Positions 1-11,085 of a stretch of 64,000 nucleotides of DNA are shown piece by piece. Below the pieces are notes generated by a model, which had not been told where the DNA came from, did no database searches, and worked only from the letters and a program-made list of their open reading frames with translations. Within the stretch, counting starts at the first letter, position 1; the number at the start of each line of letters is the position of its first letter. The stretch is from Diatrype stigma (taxonomy: Eukaryota; Ascomycota; Sordariomycetes; Xylariales; Diatrypaceae), in contig JAKJXP020000012.1 in NCBI GenBank assembly GCA_022225965.2, positions 558,001 through 622,000 of the forward strand. Reading direction: 5' to 3'. The translations under genes were made by a program, and so were the position numbers.

Positions 1-779
1 GTTTATGTTACGTATAAATCTTATATAAATTTAATTAAAGCTATATAAATTTATATAAGGCTATATAAATTTAAATAAAACTATATAAATCTTATTGGAA
101 TTACATAAATTTTATTTATATTATATTAATTATTATATGTTCGCATAATATTAACGCATTTTCCTTTTACCTTTTATATTTTTATATTTTTATATTTTAT
201 TTTATATTGCTTCATATAATATTATTTCGTTTTTATTAAGTATAATTCGATTTTTTAATATCTTGCAATAATAAGTCGAAACTTTATTAATTTTAAGTTA
301 TATCGCGAATGGTTTATTAAAAAGTATTAAACTTATATACTTTTAAATACTTTTATATAGTTTTTTTAACGAATATGGCGTTAATACGAATCGTATTACT
401 TTATTACGACGGATTTAGTAATGAAATATTATTTTAAATTAAATCCGTACCGTTTCGTTTAAAGCTTTTATAACGCGTTTTTAAATTTTATATTATAGCT
501 ACGGCTATAATAACGATAAGCTTTTTTAATATTTACGTAAAAAAGGGTTTATTATAATTAAGACCGATATATAATAGCTTCGACGCAATTATAATATTTA
601 TCGATAATAGCAATTCGAAATTATTAAAGCCCGTAAGGATTCGTTACGCGAATATTTTACCGTAAAAAAAGCTATTTAAAATATAATATAACGCTTTAAT
701 AATATAATGTTATAAATATATATCCGATAATAAGGCTTTAATATTTTCCGATATGCATTTCGCTTTATATATAAAAAGT

Positions 780-1120
780 TTTATTTTAAAAAAGCTAATA
801 AACGCCGGCAAAAATTTCATCGTTGTTATAATAACTGGATTATATTCGGACTTAATTACATATTATTTATTAACGCCCATTATAAATTTGCATAATACGG
901 CTTCGAAATTTATATAAGCGTTAACGCGTTTTTACGTTATATTTCATAATTTTTCGTAAGTTTTAATGCTTTAACGGCTCGATTGGTCTTTATGTAATAC
1001 ATGTATTTTATTCGACGATTCGGCTTTATTTTTTAAGTTATTTATTTCGATTATAACGTAAAAACCGAATTTATTATAAAAATTCATTATTATTTATTTT
1101 AAGCCGTTAAAACCTAAAAG
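780..1120 (+). pseudogene. RIP-inactivated integrase-like (DDE) transposase relic
   Basis: One forward frame (codons in register with 872) reads through about 110 codons with only four interruptions, all TAA. The conceptual protein has a basic RR stretch, then an AHYKFA-x-YGFEIY segment, then RYIS, NALTAR and VKTEF segments in order. These resemble fungal transposases with an integrase-core DDE domain, in which the first Asp sits in a W-x-D-G-H-x-K-type motif and the second in an R-S-D-R-G-type motif. Both acidic positions look altered, and TAA codons are the expected RIP products of CAA or TGG. Family assignment is from motif memory; the relic is clearly dead. Confidence 0.55.
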
Positions 1121-2280
1121 TATTTTAAAAAGTTTATAATATAAAGCAATAACGAATAATTAAATTAAAATACATTTAATAATAATTTGCTTAATTTTAA
1201 ACATGCTTTTATTAACCTTAATAAATTCCTTTTTAATTTATTTTCATAAAATGCGTATTAGTTATACGGTATTAATACCATAAATTAACGCATAAAAAAT
1301 TAATGGTTTCGATTAATTAAAAAACGGTCCTTATTTTGGCATATAAGTGCTATACTTAATTATATAACGTTATATAAGCCTATATTAATTCTTATTAGAA
1401 ATATTTCGGCAAACTAAAAAGAAAAGGCCTTTAAAATAAACATAAAATCTCGTATAAGATTATATTGGTCTTTATTTATATGCTTATATTTCGATAAGAA
1501 TTTATTGGCTTCGTAATAAATTAAAACGGCCATAAGATTCGTAAGTAACCTAATCGTCTTTATGTTATAAATAATATACCTTACGATTTATATATTATGC
1601 CCGATATAAGCCAAGGCTTTAAAAATTATAAAGCCCCATTAAACGAAAACAAATAAACGAAACTTATGTAATACGTTAAAACGGACGTCATTAATTTTAA
1701 TACATATTTGCCAGTTTTTATTATAATTATTTATAAACAAATCTTAAATAAAATAAGCAATTTTCCATTTACTTTTCTTAAAAACGGCGTTATAACGCCA
1801 TAATTAAATTAATACATTTACGTACGAAACTAATTAAAAACGTAAAAAACATTAAAAGCCCAACTTTCGTTACTTAAATTTAAAAAGCCTCGCAAAACCA
1901 AGGATTATTTTAAACGGACCTGTTACGAATTAGGTATTAATATTATAGGTTTAAATAATTTCGCGCAAAATTGAAATAAAAACGAAAAAAATTAAGTAAA
2001 GTTAATAAAGCAAAATTAAAATTAATTAAATGTTTTATAATATAACAAAATGGTTTTTTGGTTTTATGTTAATTTATGCTAATTTTTATTTCCTTTAATT
2101 AATCTGTTTTAATTTATTTTGCCTTTTATTATTCTTATTTAGTCTTATTAAAGCTTCTTTTTTTTCGTTATTTTTATAATGAATAATAATAGCCTTTTTA
2201 AATTTATAAAAGCTTATATAAAGCTATTCGATTTTATTACAAACCCTTTATTCTTATATTGTCCAGAACTGGCTAATATG

Positions 2281-2355
2281 GGCTGCGTTAAATCTGGTAC
2301 CGGTTACGTCGAATTAGGCACAAATTGCGTCGAATCCGGAACGGATTATATTAAA
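2281..2355 (+). repeat. 21-bp tandem repeat in the AT-rich block
   Basis: About three and a half diverged copies of a 21-bp unit (for example GGTTACGTCGAATTAGGCAC plus A) lie head to tail. They sit inside a 66-codon frame (2179-2379), where each unit encodes a seven-residue motif of the pattern x-C/Y-V-E/K-x-G-T. This stretch is less AT-rich than its surroundings. Whether it was ever coding is unknown. Confidence 0.5.
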
Positions 2356-3884
2356 GCCAACGAATTTATATTGATTTAAAACGAAGCTATTATCGGTTTC
2401 TCTTGTTTAATCGGAATAATAAGCTTTTATTTTATTAAAATAAATGGCTCCTATTTAATTTTCGAACCTATATTGATTTATATATTAATTAATCCCTTTT
2501 ATATTTACAAATTGCCCGTTTTTATTATAATATCGATATCCGTTATATTTATATTAAAATTATACGGACTTATTATAAATGCCTTAAAGGCCTTAATAGC
2601 TTTGGCCTTATTTTTGCCCTTTCTTTTAGCCTTTTTAATAAGTAACTTATTTTTATTTTTCTTTATTAGGTCTTTTATATTTCGATATATAATGTTAATA
2701 ATAAACTTATTCTTATTAATATTTACGTTATTCGCTTTTTTAATATCGATAAGCCGTATAAAATCCATCTTATTTAATAATAAAAAAACATAGCCTTATT
2801 TATTTCTTAAACGGACATTTCCCATTATTTCTTAGCCAAATTTATACCGATATTAATCGTATATCTTTTAAATAACGAATATTTATTTAATTAAAACTGA
2901 ATAACTTAAAAAGCTATTATTAATAGGAATAATTAAAACGAACATCTGCGGCCCATAATAAATCGCCTTCGTTTTAATAATAATAAACCTTAAATTAAAA
3001 AAAAATTGTTATTTCTAAGTAATATATAAGGCTAAAGAAACGTTATTAGCGATAATTTAAATTAATTTAAGTTAATTATTTTCTTTACGTTTTTATATAG
3101 CCTTATTAATAGCTTATAAAAAGCTAAGTTAAGGTTATTTATAAGCATTACTAATCGGTATAATTATAAATATAATAACCTAAAACCAAATAAGATATAT
3201 AAAAGCTTTTATAAAAAAGAAAAACCTTATTAAATCGATAGGTATAAGCTTTAAGCTTTTGCCGTATTCCGGGCAAAACCTAAAGATCGAGTTGTGCTTA
3301 TTAAAAACGTTGTATTAAAAAATATAAAACATGATATAAATAATAAAAAATCGAAATAAATAAATAAAATTAAAACAAATTAATATAAGAAAATACGTAT
3401 TTATAACGAATAACGATAATGAAAAAAAAAACAATAAACGAATATATAAATTTGTTTTAATTCGAATAAGTCTTTTTAAATTTAATTAATTTCGATCGAC
3501 TTTTATATGCTTTAGTAAAATCCTTATTATTTCGTATAAGCTTTTATAATTATTATTAATCGTTTTTAATTTATTAATCTTTAAAATATTACGTTTTCGT
3601 ATTTAATATTAATATATATAAAACAAAGCGATTTATTTTAAACTAAAAACGGTAATAATTGTTTTAATGTAACTTGCATTACTTTTTTTAACGTAAAAAT
3701 AATTTAATTTATATTATTATAATATTAAATAATAATATTCATATTTATATAGGCCTATATAAGCCTATATATCGTTTTTTACCCTTAAATACATTAATTG
3801 TTACATATTATTACTTAAATAATATTTATATGGCTTATAGTAATTGCTAATTTATGCTTAATTTACTAAAGGATATTTAATTTC

Positions 3885-4376
3885 ACCTGGGGATGGCCTT
3901 ATAGCGTCAAAATGTATTCTAAAACAGTAATCACTGTGGCCGACCGTACTTACTGGATCTTTGCCGTATTACTGCCTGGCTAGCCCACGGCCGATAATTC
4001 CTACGATGGCCTCTAGTGTTCTGTGTTGAGGACGGGGCGGTGACGTAATCAGAGCGGCCAACCACTATTAAAGATTGCAAAAGTTCGATTCGTTGAATTG
4101 GCCCCAGTGCAGTGAACAGCTCAGCTTCTCGTCTAACACAGGCAGCCAGGTTAACTAATAATTCGAGCTACAAAACAAAGCCCCTCCCTCGCCAATACTG
4201 ACTTATAACATAGCTTATAGCTGCTGATTGACTGGAAGCTTCAACATAACAAGTGGGACCGAGATACACCCATACATACTTACCTAGGTATCTAAGCACT
4301 TACCTACATATACGATACGATACCTGCTTTTCCTCACAGTACCTACCCTACCGAAGGCAAAAGAAATAAAATAAAA
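3885..4376. other. Upstream region of the GFA gene
   Basis: Normal-composition DNA between the AT-rich block and the first gene. No gene was seen. It contains a TACCTAGGTA palindrome near 4282 and TACCTACATATACGATACGA-type low-complexity sequence just upstream of the start codon. Confidence 0.5.
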
Positions 4377-5185
4377 ATGGCACAGCAATCATCAGACCGC
4401 TCAGACGTGACAGGGTCTTGCCTCTGTGGCGGCATTCAGATACACATCAAAGGAGGCGAAGCGCCACTGAAGACCAATCTCTGCCACTGCAGCTCGTGCC
4501 AGAAGGCCAGTGGCTCTGTATACGCCGCTCTGGCGGTATTCAGGGCTGACGTAAGCCGACCCATCCCCTGGCTCTCCCATCCACCCAACCATTTTCCTTT
4601 TCGATTGTATCCATCCCTTTAAGCTCACGATCACGATCACGATCACGATGTCGATCACCCGTTCCCACAAGCTCTTACCTAATAACCGCCGAGTTACTTA
4701 CTTCTTACTCGGCTGCTCTCTGCTGCCCTGTTGTGCCCCTTAAAAGACCCGCTTACTTACCACCCACTCACCATTGGATGTTATATGTGTGTGCGCGCGT
4801 GTGCCAATAGCGATAAGCTGACATGATTTGCCTGGGACGCGCAACGATGACATAACAGCAAGTGACCTACACGGCCACTCCTCCATCGCTGCTGCGGGAC
4901 TACGACGACACGACGCCGGAGTCGGGCAGCGTGCTGACGCGCTCGTTCTGCGGCCGCTGCGGGTCCTACGTCCGGTGCCTCAAGCGCCCGGGCGGCGAGG
5001 GCTTCGTCGTCGTGCCGCTCGGCGTCATCGACGGCGACGAGGCCAAGGCCGCCCTGAAACCCGCCGTCGAGTACTTCTGCGTCCGCCGGGTCCCGTGGCT
5101 GGCCGAGGTCGAGGGCGCCGAGTCGTTCCCGAAGCTGCCTGGCACGGCGCCGGCGTCGGCGCCGGCACCGACGCCTTCGGCTTGA
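4377..5185 (+). CDS. GFA/CENP-V-type zinc-binding protein
   Basis: Two exons, 4377-4550 and 4859-5185, give 166 residues. The 308-bp intron has a GTAAGC donor and CAG acceptor in phase 0 and carries a GATCAC microsatellite at about 4626-4657. The protein shows the GFA (glutathione-dependent formaldehyde-activating-like) pattern: C-x-C-G-G at Cys15/Cys17, C-H-C-x-x-C at 36-41, and F-C-G-x-C-G-S with Cys89/Cys92. These cysteines bind structural and catalytic zinc in the family. It is probably a cytosolic small-molecule thiol or aldehyde enzyme, but the substrate cannot be told, since most fungal GFA proteins are uncharacterised. The last 12 residues are Ala/Pro/Thr-rich low complexity. The start codon directly follows an A-rich leader. 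Confidence 0.85.
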
Positions 5186-5276
5186 GAGCGAGCGAGCGAG
5201 CGAGCGGACGGACGGACGGCTGGGCGGGCGGGCGCAACGCAATAGCCGAGCGAGCGAGCGAGCGAGCGAGCCGATT
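5186..5276. repeat. GAGC/GGAC simple repeats after the GFA stop codon
   Basis: Two runs of tandem GAGC (about 5186-5208 and 5248-5270) flank GGAC and GGGC runs, starting within a few bases of the GFA stop codon and therefore probably in its 3' UTR. They create several long spurious GC-rich open frames on both strands. Confidence 0.7.
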
Positions 5277-8200
5277 GAATAATCGTCCTCCCTCTCTGGC
5301 CCCCTCCCCGCACCTCGCGTCCCGCGTTGCGCACCTGCGGCATACCCTTTTTGGGCTCGGATCTGGATATCTCCGGGGAATTTCTGGTTGGTTGGTTGGG
5401 CGCGATGTGGTGGTAGGTGTTGTGTGTTGTGCTATGTTCGGCCTGGTCGGGTTGGTAGACTAGCTGAAAATTCGTGGGCGATGCGAGAGGAAAAAGGGGG
5501 ACGGGGGGAGGGCAGCATGGGCGCCACAAGATGCGGTGAGATGGTTGCGCTTGCATCCCGCCCTTTTCGATGGGTGGTGGCGCCAGTGTTGCATCATCGA
5601 ATAGATGAGGGAGCCTAGGAAATAAAGGGGTTTTTTTTTTCTTTCTGTCCTTCCCCCTCGCAAGCTACTGTTTCGTTCATGACGGCGCGCATGAGCTGCA
5701 AGCTACGACAGCGCTGTGATACGACAGAAGCTTCATCAGCTGTCCCTCCTTGTCACAGCCTGTCTCTGACAGGCGTGCGAGAACAAAATCTTTTTTCTTC
5801 TTTGGCGTTCCGTCCCCTTGACTCTCTTATGTGTGCTGCCTCGTGTTGTCCTCCTGTACATGTCTCAACTGGCACTTGAAGCAGACCTGTATGTTGCGTT
5901 CCTTGCTTACTGCAGGGCGTAGTACTTCGCGGTTCTCGGCGGATGACCCGAAGCTACCTACTCGTCGTCACTTCGTAACACAGGGAGGGTTTTCTTCCAC
6001 GCGGCGTGCTAAGAAGACGTGATGCTTACGAAGGTTGCCAGCCTGGAAAGCCACTGCGTGGGATCTGGATCACATTACAGACATGCGACGCGACACAAAT
6101 TCCGTGAATCTCCGTCATTCCTACCTAGCTCTCCTCAATTGACCTCCTATGTAGCAGCTGTGGATGCCGAATTGATTGCATGTCTCATTTCTCGTCATGA
6201 TACCTTTTAAGGTTATTGGAATCATGCCTGCAACCGCGGAGGTGGGGGTGCCGTTGCAGTGTAACCAACATTCTGGGGGGAGGATGAGGAGGAGACGGGG
6301 GAGGAATCGGATGGTGGTAGTGGCGGCGGCGGCGGTGGTGGTGGTGGTGATGGTTGCAATGGCAGCCATGGCGGCGCGCGTCGTTTGTCTAGGGCGCCGA
6401 AGAGGTCGCATATGCCGCGATGCTTGATTTGCGTGACGAATCTGTCGATCTCGTGGGCGGACCCTGGTGCCGATGTTTCTGGAGATCCGTCGACTCGGGT
6501 CCGCAGGCTCTTGGCCGAGGTCAACGTTGCAGGATTCTGGCGAAATTGGGGAAATTCGGAGTCGTGTGCTGCTGTTTCCAGGCTGGTTGGGTTGGATTTG
6601 ATCGACGGAGGACGCTTTTAGCATGTTTCTGTAGATGGGTAGCACCGCTGCGACAGCTCCTTTCTTTCGTACATATTCAAAAGAGCGAGGGGGATGCAAT
6701 GTGATTGCTACCTACCACCGTTTCTGCCCTGCCTGCAATGCAGCGGATGCAGCAGGAATAGATTCAGCGTCTAGGTACAGCACCTACTAGGTACTATCAC
6801 CTCCTACTACCTTCTACGTAACCTCACTGCACTTACGACAGCATACCCGTGCGCGCAGCACCTACCTAGGTAGGTCGTTAGTGCTAGCAGCAGTGCCTTC
6901 GTACATACCACCGCCTATTTAGCAGTGCCCAGGGGGGATTAACAACGTCGGCGTCGAAGATACCGGCCCAACTTGGAAGTATGGACGAGTCAGTCATACC
7001 TCATACCTCCTTGATCTATGTATTTCAGCGTTCACCTTTCAGGTTGTCAGGTTGTTGAGTTGCCCGATTTGCCAGGTCGGAGAAAAGAACCTTCTGCACT
7101 GCATGTGTAAGCTAACTTTACCAGGTACAGGCGCCGTATCTATATCTAGGATTGGCGGTGGCCCTCCGAGAAGATCAGCGTCAACTGGTCCGTTGACGTC
7201 GCACAATCTCACCCCGTCAGCTCTCCCCCGGCCATCCAAGACCGACATGAGTTGCCCCCCCTTCCTAATGCGACCGGTTGCGAAAGGCGGTCGGCGTCGC
7301 GGTGCCTGGATAACATCATGACTCGCATATATGCCCACAGGACCGCCGCCGTTTCCGTAGGTGGCTTGCTCGCCTGGCCACTGAGGACAGCGGATGCCGG
7401 GGAGGCGAGAGAGAGCAGATGGGATGGATCACCGCCTTTATCATTTGTTTTTGGTTATATAAGCAGGCAAGACCTCGACACGGCGCATACGAAGCTTCCA
7501 GTGTTCGTGAGATCCTGCCGTACTCTGTAGCACAACAAGGAGCAAGTGCAAGCCATACACGGAAGGCTCAGCAGCGCAGATGCATAGATGCTCAATGCTC
7601 AATGCTTAATAACCAGATGGGTATAGTCCCTACGAAGTAGGCAAGCATTGATGCAGAGCTTCTCAACTGGCCGCCGGCGAGCCCGATTGATGCTCCCGCG
7701 TTTAGGCCTGAAACTCGATAAAGCTCGCCTCCTTTTTGCTTTTTGCTTTTGCTTCTGGCTTATTGCTTTTTTTTTCTTCTTGCTTGCCTTTGCTGTTCAC
7801 CGTTCAATAAGAGGATTCCCGGTTCGTTACAGGAAATGTCCACTTCTGAATCCTGCTGTACTATCACACAAGCTGACCTAGCTGACCGGTGGCAAGAGCT
7901 CCTATCCCCAAGTGTTCCCAAGTAAGCACCTGGGGGCTGGGTTGGCTGGCTGACTGTGTCCGTTACCACTCTGCCACTGCACGATAACCTATAGGCAGGA
8001 ATACTAATCCGGTGTAGATCATCTGAAACAAAACATCAATCTGCCACAGTAGGATCATTGCTGAGAACAAGGCTACCTTTCGTGTCTCGGTAGAGCTTCT
8101 GGTAACCTATCAACCATCAACCTTATTATATCGATACCTTGTCGAAGTTGTTGGTATCCATACTTACATACATAGTTGAAGTCCCACAAGCGGGTACATT

Positions 8201-10479
8201 CTTTGGCACCCAATGAACACCCAATTTGCCAACCAACAATTTCATGCTGTACGTAATTAGATACATGGTAGCTAGAAAAGAAAGAAGGCTTACAGATCTA
8301 TACGCCCCCTTTATACTGGCAAACGAGGCAAGCAAAGCAGGCCAAGCCCACTGACAAGTCGTCTATATGCGTCTACAGGCCACGGAATAGTTGGGTAGGT
8401 ACCAAGCAGGCATATTGACCGGTCTATTGGCCTATGAAATCAAGGTCATTTCTCCAAACATATGCACGGGTTCGTTCGTTGGCCATCCTCGAGTGGATAC
8501 ACACATTCGATACGTAGACAGGCAGGCAAGCAGCTAGACAGTATAACATAACAAGTCCACCTCGCTCAGCTTTCGTTCACCACGTAGACCATGCCAAATC
8601 AATCGTATCGTATCTAGGTGGCTAACGATGTGTTCACACCTTACGGGTTCCTATATCGACCGACATACAGGTACATACATACCTACATACATACCTACCT
8701 GCAACTGCATGCCTGCCTCCTTACTACGTAGTAGTATACACGCTAGATATGTACCTAGTGTGGACATTCGCCGATTTGCGATTCTCCTGGTTGAAAGCTA
8801 TAGACATCCATGATCCACATCCACATCCATGATGAGATGCTGCAAGTAGTCAATGACCTCATTGCCCAGCAAGCGAATGAATGATTCCGATGTCTGGCGC
8901 TGCAAGAGGGGTCCTCTCATACCATATAATGTGACTTATAGAATGCCATTGCTTTGGTTGGCCATGCAAGTATTACTATGGCACTCAGCACTGTGATTAT
9001 CCATCAATTATACATGCTTCAGTTATCGTTAGCCTCTGGATTCCACAATTCTTAGCATCAGAGCATCCAGACTCACCGATCCTATCCCGGCGAATCTTCG
9101 TGGTGCCGAGTTGCAAATTGCGGCAAACTGACGTCTCGTTCTCCACATGCCAAACACAGACATTGTTCCCATTCGCAACCATCCCGACTATTTTTAATGA
9201 GTTACCCAGCCAGTATGTACCGCGCTGTCCTGGATTACGCCCTCGTCTCCTTGATCCCTTTTAATAATACGAGGACCCTGAGACGGCCCGACTCTTGGGG
9301 GCACAATAACCTGTCAATATGGTGTATGGCCACATATAACTACCTACCCTACTGAAGACTTCTGTTTCAGACTTTAAGAGAGGTCGAAGACTACTTCTTA
9401 GCTTATACTTCATCATCCCCCTTTCCTCTAAACGAACCCCCAACTCCCTCTTTACTTACGTGCATGCATACATACATACCTACCCTCTAGGGGTCTTCAT
9501 CTCATCGACTATCTGGTGGAGTCCAGACCTTCCCAATCCAGACAGCTCGTAACGATACCGGAGAGGTTTCACATGCGAACAATTAGATAACGAGCGGGAC
9601 GGGGTGCTCAGTGTATGTGCTCAGTGTATGTGCCTAGAGCTCAGGATCTGCCTATCGTCGTCACATAGCTGCTAGTACATATATGCCTTGTACCACCTGC
9701 TAAGGAGGTAGATGTAGCCGGGCCGGCCAGTCGGTACATAATACTAGGCTATTACTAGGCTATACAGTATAGAGCTAAGCATCGTTGGTGGTCCGACTTG
9801 TTACCAAGACCCTTGTACGGTCTCTTATTCTTCGGTTGGTTTCGGTATCTACGATATCTAATCGTTGGGCTGCGAGCTAAGATTTCCAAGTATTTGGACC
9901 CTCGAAATTATCGCAACCCGCATTACCTCATACAGGCCTCATAGGGCACTTTCCCTTCCAGCAAAGCAGGCAGGCATTTCACCTGTTTCAGCAGTACGTG
10001 TAGCACCAGCAGCGGCATACAACCAACCAAGATCTTTATACTCGAAGTTCATATTAGCCATTAGCCAGCACGCCCAAGACCAGCCAGCAAACCAGCGAGC
10101 GTCCACCAGGTAGCGTTTACCAGGTAGCGTTCATCAGGTAGCAGAGTTCCTACCAGCCAGTGCGCCCGCCTTCGCCCGCCTTCGCCCGCCTAGCTCTGCT
10201 GAAATCCGAGCAAAGCTGGAAGCAGATCATAAACCCCGCGCACGAGTGGTAGAGCAAGCCAACTTTCAGCCAGCAAGCAAGCGGTTCAGCGGATTGCCCG
10301 ATTGGGCCTTCTTTCTACTTAGTCTAGAATTCGCCCACGCCTGGTACAATACAATACGCAAGTTAGCCGTCGAGTGGGCATGCCGCCGTCGCCGCCGCCA
10401 TTCCCGCCCCCAGAGTGTGCAAGAAGCCGTGTTCGCAGGTTTCCTCTTTTGCGTCAACCCATTCGAAACTTGACAATCA
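5277..10479. other. Long intergenic region, no gene recognised
   Basis: More than 5 kb without a convincing gene. It holds a GGT/GGC microsatellite at about 6312-6352, CATACATACCTACC runs near 8670-8700 and 9465-9485, and CTACCTAGGTAGG palindromes near 6863-6877. Frames such as 6121-6699 on the minus strand encode low-complexity Thr/Arg-rich sequence without domains. Part of the right end may be promoter of the Sch9-type kinase. Confidence 0.45.
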
Positions 10480-11085
10480 AGTAGCGTACATACATACATA
10501 CCTACCTACACACGCATCCACACCTACGTACTTCGTACATACATACACACACACGGGCAGCCGGCTAGGGACCCAGACACCCCAGGGACCCTTCTTCTCC
10601 CACTAACATCACCAATTCCCCATCAAACCCACAATTAACTCGCCCATCACTTACCTACTTGCACACAACACCAGAACTTTCCCCTCACCAATACACCCAC
10701 CACATTACATTACACACAACCTTTCCAGCTACCCTACCTGGCCTATCAGCCTGCCTACTACCTGCCTACTACCTACCTACTACCTACCTATCTCAACCAT
10801 CCATCTGCCTACCTACCCCTAAGCAGATCTTCCTCGGAACTTACTTATTGCACACCTACATATCAACAACAACTTTTCCTCCCACTCCCCCACGCCACGC
10901 ATCTACGAAACTTTATCACCCGCCGCCGCCAACACCCAAACCCACGACGACAACTGCTACACAACACATACCGTCGACGCTTCCTTCCGCCGTGCTGACG
11001 GAACCTCGAGAGATACGTGAACCGTTGTTAGGACCTGGCATTTGAGCGAGTGAGATCAGCCGCTACTGATTGATCCGCATCAACC
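10480..11085 (+). promoter_or_regulatory. Pyrimidine-rich upstream/leader region of SCH9
   Basis: The 600 bases before the SCH9 start codon are strikingly C/T/A-rich on the plus strand, with CTACC, ACACA and CATACATA runs and hardly any G until about 10970. CT-rich tracts of this kind are common in core promoters and 5' leaders of filamentous fungi. The forward frame at 10659-11045 starts with TTG and is low complexity, so I treat it as non-coding. The transcription start is unknown. Confidence 0.45.

Larger units (their letters stand above)
1..3884. repeat. AT-rich, RIP-degraded block
   Basis: The whole stretch is dominated by TA, AT, AA and TT dinucleotides, with the remaining C mostly in CG and few CA/TG pairs. 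That is what cytosine mutation in CpA context (repeat-induced point mutation of ascomycetes) leaves behind. Long open frames are absent apart from AT-biased chance frames such as those around 2473-2793 on both strands. At about 3885 the composition switches abruptly to normal gene-space DNA. The block probably extends beyond the left edge. I interpret it as one or more dead transposon copies. Confidence 0.85.

Noticed and set aside
2473..2793. AT-rich frames on both strands (106 and 87 codons)
   Set aside because: Ile/Leu/Phe/Lys-only translations of RIP-degraded DNA, open on both strands by composition.
6121..6699. 192-codon minus-strand frame
   Set aside because: Thr/Ala/Arg low complexity from a GGT microsatellite; no domain or splice support.
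10659..11045. 128-codon forward frame before SCH9
   Set aside because: Starts with TTG and encodes only low-complexity Pro/Thr/His/Tyr sequence from a pyrimidine-rich leader.
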